Position numbers and translations under genes: made by a program. From Clostridia bacterium (GTDB taxonomy: Bacteria; Bacillota_A; Clostridia; Oscillospirales; Acutalibacteraceae), in assembly GCA_017445685.1 (NCBI GenBank), contig JAFSTS010000144.1, positions 1-8,161 on the forward strand: a DNA stretch of 8,161 nt, in the 5' to 3' direction. The notes beneath the pieces are model-generated. The model was not told where the DNA came from, searched no databases, and saw only the letters and a program-made list of their open reading frames with translations. Positions 1-4,927 of the stretch are shown here, piece after piece; position 1 is the first letter of the stretch, and each line of letters starts with the position of its first letter.

Positions 1-18
1 TACATAAAAATTTTAAAT

Positions 19-1212
19 TTAATTCTCCTCAGAGCCGTTTTCGTCAAACACTACGTTCATCTTTCTTTTTTCACCTGCGCTCTGAATGGATTCAAAGCTG
101 CCCAAAATTTCTTTTTTACCGATCTCGATGTGCTCGGACAAAACAAGTTTGTCGGAAAAATTCTTTGAAACCCCGTTCATAAAGCTTTCTATTGCGCAAA
201 GTCTTGAAAACTTTTCTTCATGCGTTACGGTCTTCATCTCGTAATAATCGTATCTTTGGCAGATTATTCCGACCGGCAGCTTTTTGCCGTCTGCCTCAAG
301 GAAATATGAGCTTTCAAAGAAGTCACATTCACCGTCTGAAAGAAAGAGAAAATTAAGCGGGATCTCCAGCGAGAAAAAAGAGAGGACATATCGTTTCTTT
401 GATTTTGTATAAGATCTTAAAAAACGCTCTTTTTTTATTTCGCACGAAACTGCGGAATTTGTCTGAACGCTGATATACGCCTGAGCTTCGCAAAAGCTGA
501 CGCTTGTGTCCTTATTTGTAACTGCGCCTGTCACAAGGACATCTCCCTCAAGCACAGCGTCACCGACATTGACGCATTGCGTTCCTTTGTACAGGTCGAT
601 TCGTTTGACCACTCCGCTGACAGAGGAGACAATATTTGTCGGCACTTGAGAATTGCTGCTGATCTGAGGAGCTTTGACCTTTTCTCTGACTTCAATCGCG
701 GCGTTGCTTCCGTTCAGGTTTACTGCCGCCCAGTCGATACCGTCGATTTCAAGCAGCGCTTCATCGGCGGCTTTGCTGACATCTACGCGGCTTTTCAGCG
801 TTCCGGGTTTTATGCCGATTTCTTCAAAAACGCTGACTATATCCTCCGACGGAATGTTCTCGTTGCCGACTACTTCGACGGTCCAGATAAATCTCGACAA
901 AGCAAAAAATATCACCGAAAAAACAAATGCGGCTATCGGCAGAGCAAACCGGTATTTGTTGTGAAAAATCAAAAAAGGCAGTCCGACCTTTTTCTCTGCG
1001 TGCAAAATCATACCCGTCTTTTTTGCAAAGTGCCGCAGCATTTTGTAGTCGGCCGCTTCGACGCAGCCCAGAACACAATCGTCCTCACGGCGAACATCCC
1101 AGATAAAGATTTTGTTGTTTGAGCAAAGGTTGATGAATCTTTCCGAAAAGCCTCCCTGCGCGCGAAAGACCACATATCCGAGCAAATAATTTGAAAAATT
1201 TTCAAGAAACAT
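19..1212 (-). CDS. yqfD: Sporulation protein YqfD
   Basis: Recognised as YqfD from its overall pattern. The N-terminus resembles the family (a short LLGYVVF segment, then an RFINLC stretch). One strong membrane segment lies at about residues 90-110 (LPIAAFVFSVIFFALSRF). A POTRA-like region follows directly (TVEVVGNENIPSEDI), then a long C-terminal part that should lie outside the membrane. At 397 residues it is about the size of the B. subtilis protein. The family is made in the mother cell under sigma-E and its molecular role is poorly known. An upstream in-frame ATG at 1266 would add 18 residues lying inside yqfC. The start at 1212 is preferred because AGGTGAG (1222-1216) sits just before it and the resulting N-terminus fits the family. 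That Shine-Dalgarno sequence overlaps the yqfC stop codon, so translation is probably coupled. The TAA stop is only 18 bases from the window edge; phoH often follows yqfD in Firmicutes, but nothing of it can be read here. Confidence 0.9.
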   Translation of the reverse strand: MFLENFSNYLLGYVVFRAQGGFSERFINLCSNNKIFIWDVRREDDCVLGCVEAADYKMLRHFAKKTGMILHAEKKVGLPFLIFHNKYRFALPIAAFVFSVIFFALSRFIWTVEVVGNENIPSEDIVSVFEEIGIKPGTLKSRVDVSKAADEALLEIDGIDWAAVNLNGSNAAIEVREKVKAPQISSNSQVPTNIVSSVSGVVKRIDLYKGTQCVNVGDAVLEGDVLVTGAVTNKDTSVSFCEAQAYISVQTNSAVSCEIKKERFLRSYTKSKKRYVLSFFSLEIPLNFLFLSDGECDFFESSYFLEADGKKLPVGIICQRYDYYEMKTVTHEEKFSRLCAIESFMNGVSKNFSDKLVLSEHIEIGKKEILGSFESIQSAGEKRKMNVVFDENGSEEN

Positions 1213-1216
1213 ATTC

Positions 1217-1510
1217 TCACCTGAATTCAATACAGTAAATTTTTCCGCTGATAACCGCCTGTTCAAAGTTGAGAGCCTTGAAACACAGGTCGATTCCGCT
1301 GAAGCGTATTGTGCCTTTAGACAGACTCAGACAGATACAATCCTGTGTGTATTCCAGCACTCCCTTGCATCCGTCGAGCACAACGCGGTTGTTTCCGAGA
1401 ACTTCCATATAGCTCAGATCGCCTACAACGCTGAGCGGAAGCTCAAGCTTTTCGCAAAACATATCTTTTGCCGTCAGCGCAGGAGCAGACGGTTTTCTCT
1501 TTTTCGACAA
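1217..1510 (-). CDS. yqfC: Sporulation protein YqfC (YabP/YqfC family)
   Basis: A small protein of 97 residues with no membrane segment or signal peptide. It has the YabP/YqfC pattern: a basic N-terminus, a CEKLELPLSVVGDL segment, VLGNNRVVLDGCKGVLEYT, then alternating beta-like stretches ending GKIYCIEFR. YqfC belongs to the sigma-E mother-cell regulon; its biochemical function is not established. It lies 4 bases before yqfD on the same strand, the conserved yqfC-yqfD order, which supports both names. Start choice: a GTG at 1519 would add three residues, but it overlaps the Shine-Dalgarno sequence GGAGAGGTGA (1525-1516), leaving no spacing. The TTG at 1510 has a 5-base spacing and is preferred. 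Family assignment is firm; the exact start is moderately sure. Confidence 0.87.
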   Translation of the reverse strand: MSKKRKPSAPALTAKDMFCEKLELPLSVVGDLSYMEVLGNNRVVLDGCKGVLEYTQDCICLSLSKGTIRFSGIDLCFKALNFEQAVISGKIYCIEFR

Positions 1511-1515
1511 ATCGA

Positions 1516-1525
1516 TCACCTCTCC
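1516..1525 (-). promoter_or_regulatory. Ribosome binding site deciding the yqfC start
   Basis: GGAGAGGTGA on the minus strand is close to the ideal Shine-Dalgarno sequence. It contains the GTG that would be the longest possible start, so initiation at that GTG would leave no spacer. The next possible start, TTG at 1510-1508, sits 5 bases downstream at a normal distance. Confidence 0.6.
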
Positions 1526-1532
1526 AAATTAT

Positions 1533-1563
1533 TATTTATGAAAGAGCGTCGATAAAAATTACG
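1533..1563 (-). promoter_or_regulatory. Candidate sigma-E-like promoter for yqfCD
   Basis: On the minus strand CATAAATA (1540-1533) resembles the sigma-E -10 element CATACANT. An AT-rich GTAATTTTT stretch about 13-14 bases upstream could serve as the -35 element. The start of transcription would fall at about 1526, just before the Shine-Dalgarno sequence, so the leader would be very short. yqfCD is sigma-E controlled in B. subtilis, which makes the match plausible, but the -35 match is weak. Confidence 0.3.
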
Positions 1564-1578
1564 CGGCAGGCATAGGAT
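1550..1578 (+). promoter_or_regulatory. Candidate sigma-E-like promoter for ylbJ
   Basis: On the plus strand CATAGGAT (1571-1578) resembles the sigma-E -10 element. An ATAAAA stretch starting at 1552 lies about 14 bases upstream as a poor -35 element. Transcription would start near 1585, inside the AAGGGGGTGAG ribosome binding site (1581-1591), which argues against this exact placement. It is listed because ylbJ is a sigma-E gene in B. subtilis and no better promoter is visible in the 84-base spacer. Confidence 0.22.
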
Positions 1579-1594
1579 TAAAGGGGGTGAGAAA

Positions 1595-2698
1595 ATGGAA
1601 GAACAAAACAGACAAAAGTCGTATCATTTCGCCGTTTTGTGCGTGTGCGCTGCGGTGATTTTTATGATGATCAAAAATCCTGAGGGTGTGTCCAACGCCG
1701 CAAGAGAGGGGATCGATCTTTGCGTTTCAACAATGATCCCGACTCTTTTTCCGTTTCTTTTTGTGACGGCATTTCTGCTCAGAAGCGGAACTATAGATTT
1801 TATCGGCTCAAAAATGAGCAGGTTTGCTTCGCTTTTCAAGCTGTCGGGAAATGCTTTAGGAGTGTTTTTGATAAGTTTGTTTTCAGGATTTCCTGTCGGA
1901 GCAAGCATGATTTCAACAATGCTTGATGAAAGAAAAATCACAAAATCCGAAGCGGCAAGACTTATGAGCTGCTGCGTAAACGCAGGACCTGCATTTGTCA
2001 TCAGCGCCGTTGGAGCCGGTATGTACCGAAGCCGCCGCGCAGGTATAATACTGTTTATATCTCTGACGATTTCAGCTTTAACAGTTTTTATCCTGACAGG
2101 ATTTATAATGAAAAATGAAACCTCCTGTGAGAAAAAAGTAAAAGTTACTCCGTCCTTTTCTTCGAGCCTTGTTGACGGAGTGGCTGACGCAACAAAAAGC
2201 ACAGTTTCCGTATGCGGATGGATAATCGTCTTTTCGTGCATAGGCTTTTTTCTTGCCGAAAGGGCAGGAGGAGTGATGATGTTTTTTGAAGTCAGTCTCG
2301 GCTGCAAGATCGCTTCTGATTACCCGTTGCCGATCGCTGCGCTTGTTATCGGGTGGAGCGGCTTGTGTGTTCACTGTCAGGTTTTTCACGCAGTAATAAA
2401 GTCTCAGATGAAAAAAAGGTTATTCTTCTTTTTCAGGCTGCTTAACGGCGCGCTGTCCGCAGGAATTTGTCAGGGGATCCTACACTTCTTTCCCTGCACG
2501 GTGCAAACCTTTGCGTCGTCTTCCGAGACAGTCGGCGCAGGAATGTCGTCAAATGCGGTTGCGTGCGCCGGACTGTTTATGATGTGCGCAATACTTATCC
2601 TTGATTTTGAAGAAAGCAGGACACAGGAAGGTCAAACTTTTGTCAAAAACCAAAAAACCAAAAAACCAGAAATTTTAAGAAAAAAAGAGAAAAGATGA
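1595..2698 (+). CDS. ylbJ: Sporulation integral membrane protein YlbJ (SpoVV-like)
   Basis: A polytopic membrane protein of 367 residues with roughly eight to nine hydrophobic segments (about 11-26, 46-62, 87-104, 128-141, 148-172, 204-220, 245-259, 276-299, 321-337). It has the two-half layout of the nucleoside-recognition/Gate family. The diagnostic stretches are SGFPVGA (97-103), followed by a DERKITKSEAARL loop and NAGPAFVI (129-136), and a second-half GWSGLCVHCQVF (253-264). In B. subtilis YlbJ, renamed SpoVV, is made under sigma-E and is needed to move dipicolinic acid from mother cell to forespore. The same role is inferred here. The start is clear: AAGGGGGTGAG lies just before the ATG. 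The protein is somewhat shorter than the roughly 400-residue B. subtilis protein. It ends in a very basic, lysine-rich tail encoded by an A-rich repeat. It is divergent from yqfCD, and no terminator separates it from the downstream ctsR promoter region. Confidence 0.9.
   Translation: MEEQNRQKSYHFAVLCVCAAVIFMMIKNPEGVSNAAREGIDLCVSTMIPTLFPFLFVTAFLLRSGTIDFIGSKMSRFASLFKLSGNALGVFLISLFSGFPVGASMISTMLDERKITKSEAARLMSCCVNAGPAFVISAVGAGMYRSRRAGIILFISLTISALTVFILTGFIMKNETSCEKKVKVTPSFSSSLVDGVADATKSTVSVCGWIIVFSCIGFFLAERAGGVMMFFEVSLGCKIASDYPLPIAALVIGWSGLCVHCQVFHAVIKSQMKKRLFFFFRLLNGALSAGICQGILHFFPCTVQTFASSSETVGAGMSSNAVACAGLFMMCAILILDFEESRTQEGQTFVKNQKTKKPEILRKKEKR
2644..2667 (+). repeat. Three 8-base tandem units in the ylbJ tail
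   Basis: CAAAAACC is followed by two AAAAAACC units, a near-perfect 8-base repeat inside the 3' end of ylbJ. It encodes part of the lysine-rich C-terminal tail. Because 8 is not a multiple of 3, gain or loss of a unit would change the reading frame of the last 10 or so residues only. Confidence 0.6.
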
Positions 2699-2732
2699 GC
2701 ATGAGAGAGATAAATTAAAGTCAGACAATGTT

Positions 2733-2749
2733 TTTGACCTTTTTTGACC
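2733..2749 (-). promoter_or_regulatory. CtsR operator upstream of the -35 element
   Basis: Read on the minus strand this is GGTCAAAAAAGGTCAAA, two perfect heptads separated by three bases. It matches the CtsR consensus (A/GGTCAAA NAN A/GGTCAAA). It ends one base before the TTGAAG -35 element of the ctsR promoter, where a bound repressor should hinder RNA polymerase. Confidence 0.9.
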
Positions 2750-2750
2750 T

Positions 2751-2778
2751 TTGAAGAAAATTAAAATACTGCTATAAT
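2751..2778 (+). promoter_or_regulatory. Sigma-A promoter of the ctsR operon
   Basis: TTGAAG (2751-2756, four of six consensus bases) and a perfect TATAAT (2773-2778) are separated by 16 bases. The predicted start near 2785 lies between two CtsR operators and gives a leader of about 60 bases before the ctsR ATG. No CIRCE element (HrcA site) is visible, so control appears to be by CtsR alone. Confidence 0.82.
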
Positions 2779-2788
2779 AAGAGCATAA

Positions 2789-2811
2789 GGTCAAAGAAAG
2801 TCAAGGTCAAA
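2789..2811 (+). promoter_or_regulatory. CtsR operator downstream of the transcription start
   Basis: This plus-strand site holds three heptad-like half-sites: GGTCAAA (2789-2795), AGTCAAG (2799-2805) and GGTCAAA (2805-2811). The first two have the canonical 10-base periodicity, with one mismatch in the second. The third overlaps the second by one base. It sits just downstream of the predicted start of transcription and is oriented opposite to the upstream operator. Confidence 0.85.
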
Positions 2812-2843
2812 AACAGGTTTAAATATTTTAGAAGGTGACAAAA

Positions 2844-3293
2844 ATGAATCTCAGTAACATGATTGCAAAAATGATTATGGAAATGGTGGAAAATGAAGGC
2901 AGCACGGAAATACAGCGCAACGAGATGGCGCAGACGCTCGGCTGCGTTCCAAGTCAGATAAACTATGTAATTTCATCAAGATTTACGCCGGAAAGAGGGT
3001 ATATCGTTGAAAGCCGGAGAGGCGGCGGCGGATACATACGCATCAGCCGGGTCGTCAGCGACAGGTCGGTGACGGTAATGGGACTTATCAATTCCATCGG
3101 CGCAGAAATTGACGAAAAAACCTGCCGTGCTCATATTTATAATCTCCACTATCAGAATATTCTGGACGATGAAGCGGCAAAACTTATGACGGCGGCAACA
3201 AGCGATAACTGCCTGAAGCTTGTCGAAAATCCGCAAAGGGACAAGGTCAGGGCGTCGATTTTCAAATATATGCTTCTGTCAACGACGAAATAA
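2844..3293 (+). CDS. ctsR: Transcriptional repressor CtsR
   Basis: CtsR is the class III heat-shock repressor. The 149-residue protein has an N-terminal helix-turn-helix (about 22-46, IQRNEMAQTLGCVPSQINYVISSRF) and the family's signature wing RRGGGGYIRI (58-67). The glycine-rich wing enters the minor groove of the operator and acts as the intrinsic temperature sensor. The C-terminal half (about 75-149) is the helical dimerisation and McsB-interaction domain. One wing arginine (R58 or R59) corresponds to the known McsB phosphorylation target. A GTG at 2835 would add three residues but overlaps the Shine-Dalgarno sequence AGAAGGTGA; the ATG at 2844 has correct spacing and begins MNLSNMI, as in relatives. 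It is the first gene of its operon and is autoregulated through the two operators just upstream. Length is close to that of B. subtilis CtsR. Confidence 0.96.
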   Translation: MNLSNMIAKMIMEMVENEGSTEIQRNEMAQTLGCVPSQINYVISSRFTPERGYIVESRRGGGGYIRISRVVSDRSVTVMGLINSIGAEIDEKTCRAHIYNLHYQNILDDEAAKLMTAATSDNCLKLVENPQRDKVRASIFKYMLLSTTK

Positions 3294-3307
3294 AGGAGGA
3301 AATTATT

Positions 3308-3823
3308 ATGTTATGTCAAAAATGCGGAAAACATGAGGCAACAACCCATATCAAACAGGTCATCAACGGTGAGTTCGAGGAAATTTATCTTTGCTCAGAC
3401 TGCGCAAGAAAATCAGGTTATACGGATTCGTTTTCAGGCTTCGGCTTTGATCTGAGCAGCTTTTTCCCGGGTTTTTTCACTCAGCCGAAAGCAGCGATTG
3501 ACTCCGGCAAGGTGGAGAGATGTCAAAAGTGCGGAACTTCATTTAGAGAGATCGTCAAAAGCGGAAAAATCGGATGCGCAGACTGCTACGAAAAATTTTA
3601 TGATCTTCTGATCCCGTCGATTCGCAGAATACACGGCAAAACCCAGCACAACGGAAAAGTTATTGATTCGGCTCAAACCGATGAAAAGCAGGAAAGCGCA
3701 GAGGGAAAAATCGAAAAGCTTAAAGCAAAGCTGCAGCAATCAGTTGAAAAACAGGAGTTTGAAGAAGCGGCGCAGCTCAGAGATGAAATCAAGGCTCTTG
3801 AAAGCGAGGCGAACAATCAATGA
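3308..3823 (+). CDS. mcsA: McsA, zinc-finger and UVR-domain activator of McsB
   Basis: McsA is the partner that activates the McsB arginine kinase. The 171 residues show four CxxC pairs (C3/C6, C29/C32, C72/C75, C90/C93), enough for two zinc sites. A variable Phe/Gly-rich linker follows the second pair (about 39-60). A C-terminal UVR motif lies at about 134-168 (EFEEAAQLRDEIKALE), predicted to form a helical hairpin or coiled coil. The UVR motif resembles the one in the ClpC middle domain encoded downstream. A strong AGGAGG (3294-3299) starts right after the ctsR stop, 8 bases before the ATG. The stop overlaps the mcsB start by 4 bases (ATGA), suggesting translational coupling and balanced synthesis of the two partners. 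The size is close to that of B. subtilis McsA. Confidence 0.95.
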   Translation: MLCQKCGKHEATTHIKQVINGEFEEIYLCSDCARKSGYTDSFSGFGFDLSSFFPGFFTQPKAAIDSGKVERCQKCGTSFREIVKSGKIGCADCYEKFYDLLIPSIRRIHGKTQHNGKVIDSAQTDEKQESAEGKIEKLKAKLQQSVEKQEFEEAAQLRDEIKALESEANNQ

Positions 3824-4827
3824 ATAAATGGTATATCCGGCAGGGAAAGGACAGCGATGTTGTTCTCAGCACAAGAGTGCGCCTTGCAAGAAATGTTGCG
3901 GACTTTCCGTTTGTCGAAAAGCTTGATGACGAAAAGAGAATGCAGCTCAACGAACAAATCAGAGATGTGATTTTGCCGCTTGACAGCTCTTTTTCGTTTA
4001 TCGAAATGAAAAATCTGAACGACGCTCAGAAAATTTCCATGGTCGAAAGACACCTTATCAGTCCCGAATATACAACGGCTCCAAACGGCAGAGCGCTCAT
4101 TTTGTCCGACGACGAGGACATAAGCATAATGCTCAACGAGGAGGATCATATCAGGCTTCAGGTGATGGAAGCAGGCTTTGCGCTTGACGAGGCGTATGAA
4201 AAAGCGGACAAAATCGACAGCGCGCTTTCTTCGAAGCTCAACATTGCTTTTGACGAAAGACTCGGATACCTTACCCAGTGCATAACAAACCTCGGAACAG
4301 GAATGAGAGCGTCGCTTATGCTTCATTTGCCGGCGCTGACAAAGCAGGGAGTGATCTCCAGACTTGCCTCGACAGTATCAAAGCTCGGTTTGACTATCAG
4401 AGGAGCTTACGGCGAGGGCACATCACACACGGGAGACATTTATCAGCTCAGCAACCAGATAACCTTGGGGATCAGCGAAAAAGAAGCTCTCATAAATCTT
4501 GCTTCAATTGCAAAACAGATAATTGAGCAGGAGAGAAACGCAAGAAAAGAACTGGTCGAAAACGAGGATTATAAGGACAGTATATGGCGCGCATACGCAA
4601 TACTGAAATACGCAAGAAAAATGAGCTGCGCAGAATTTATGCACTTTGCGTCTCTTGTGAGAGTCGGAGTGTCTCAGAACATTCTTGAAGCAGACATCGA
4701 AAAAATCAACGAACTTACGGTTTCCCTCCAGCCTGCGACAATAAACGCGCGAAGGAAGGAAAATCTTCCCTCTTCAAAGCGAGATGTTATCAGAGCAGAA
4801 GAAATCAGGGAAGCTTTGGGCGGATAA
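3820..4827 (+). CDS. mcsB: Protein-arginine kinase McsB
   Basis: McsB transfers phosphate from ATP to arginine side chains, marking proteins for ClpC-ClpP and inactivating CtsR. It has the phosphagen-kinase fold. Visible motifs are STRVRLARN (17-25, nucleotide-binding arginines), NEEDHIRLQ (106-114, catalytic acidic pair), YLTQCITNLGTGMRAS (150-165, with the conserved cysteine C154), RGAYGEG (194-200) and SNQITLG (211-217). The RDVIRA motif (321-326) matches the RDxxRA phosphoarginine-binding allosteric site of McsB. At 335 residues it is shorter than the B. subtilis protein (about 363). One oddity is that the segment after GEG reads TSHTG, whereas relatives that I recall have a glutamate at the second position (S202 here). 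It starts within the mcsA stop with a weak GAGG ribosome binding site, so it probably depends on coupling. It lies directly upstream of its effector protease ATPase, clpC. Confidence 0.95.
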   Translation: MNKWYIRQGKDSDVVLSTRVRLARNVADFPFVEKLDDEKRMQLNEQIRDVILPLDSSFSFIEMKNLNDAQKISMVERHLISPEYTTAPNGRALILSDDEDISIMLNEEDHIRLQVMEAGFALDEAYEKADKIDSALSSKLNIAFDERLGYLTQCITNLGTGMRASLMLHLPALTKQGVISRLASTVSKLGLTIRGAYGEGTSHTGDIYQLSNQITLGISEKEALINLASIAKQIIEQERNARKELVENEDYKDSIWRAYAILKYARKMSCAEFMHFASLVRVGVSQNILEADIEKINELTVSLQPATINARRKENLPSSKRDVIRAEEIREALGG

Positions 4828-4890
4828 AATCCATGCCGCCCGAGCGCCGGGCCGCGCCCCTGTTGCCCGCAGGGAAGCGCTGCTTGGCTG
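4818..4890 (+). other. GC-rich structured spacer between mcsB and clpC
   Basis: Bases 4831-4890 are about 78% G+C (47 of 60 counted), far above the flanking genes. Three competing stems can be drawn. GGGCGG (4818-4823, spanning the mcsB end) pairs with CCGCCC (4836-4841) across the stop codon. GCCCG (4838-4842) pairs with CGGGC (4848-4852). GGGC (4849-4852) pairs with GCCC (4856-4859). None is followed by a T-run, so it is not a standard terminator. No open reading frame or CtsR box is visible in it. Its role is unknown; an mRNA processing or stability element, or a small inserted repeat, are possibilities. Confidence 0.5.
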
Positions 4891-4904
4891 CTGACATTAT
4901 AATT

Positions 4905-4922
4905 AAGGGCAGAAAGGGCAGA
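4905..4922 (+). repeat. 9-base tandem duplication at the clpC ribosome binding site
   Basis: AAGGGCAGA occurs twice in perfect tandem (4905-4913 and 4914-4922), ending 5 bases before the clpC ATG at 4928. Each copy contains an AAGGG core that could act as a modest Shine-Dalgarno sequence; the downstream copy is at a usable distance (about 9-10 bases). Confidence 0.7.
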
Positions 4923-4927
4923 TATTT

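Noticed and set aside
1..5. ATG on the minus strand at the left edge, possibly the start of phoH
   Set aside because: It has no ribosome binding site at a proper distance and only two bases of sequence follow, so nothing can be supported.
577..1122. Open frame of 181 codons on the plus strand
   Set aside because: It lies wholly antisense inside yqfD, has no ribosome binding site of note and shows no recognisable protein pattern.
1624..2307. Open frame of 227 codons on the minus strand
   Set aside because: It is the reverse complement of ylbJ; the membrane-protein frame on the plus strand has a strong ribosome binding site and clear family motifs.
2630..2647. GGTCAAA followed by TGTCAAA inside the ylbJ end, resembling another CtsR operator
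   Set aside because: The two units are 11 bases apart rather than 10, the second lacks the purine at its first position, and it lies in coding sequence more than 80 bases from the other operators.
2699..2843. HrcA-type CIRCE element in the ctsR leader
   Set aside because: No TTAGCACTC/GAGTGCTAA inverted repeat is present; only CtsR heptads are seen.
3817..4326. Open frame of 169 codons on the minus strand
   Set aside because: It is antisense to mcsB, whose frame is certain from its phosphagen-kinase motifs.
4898..4903. TATAAT upstream of clpC as an internal promoter
   Set aside because: No -35-like sequence lies 16-18 bases upstream (the region is GC-rich) and there is no extended -10 TG, so a -10 match alone is not enough.
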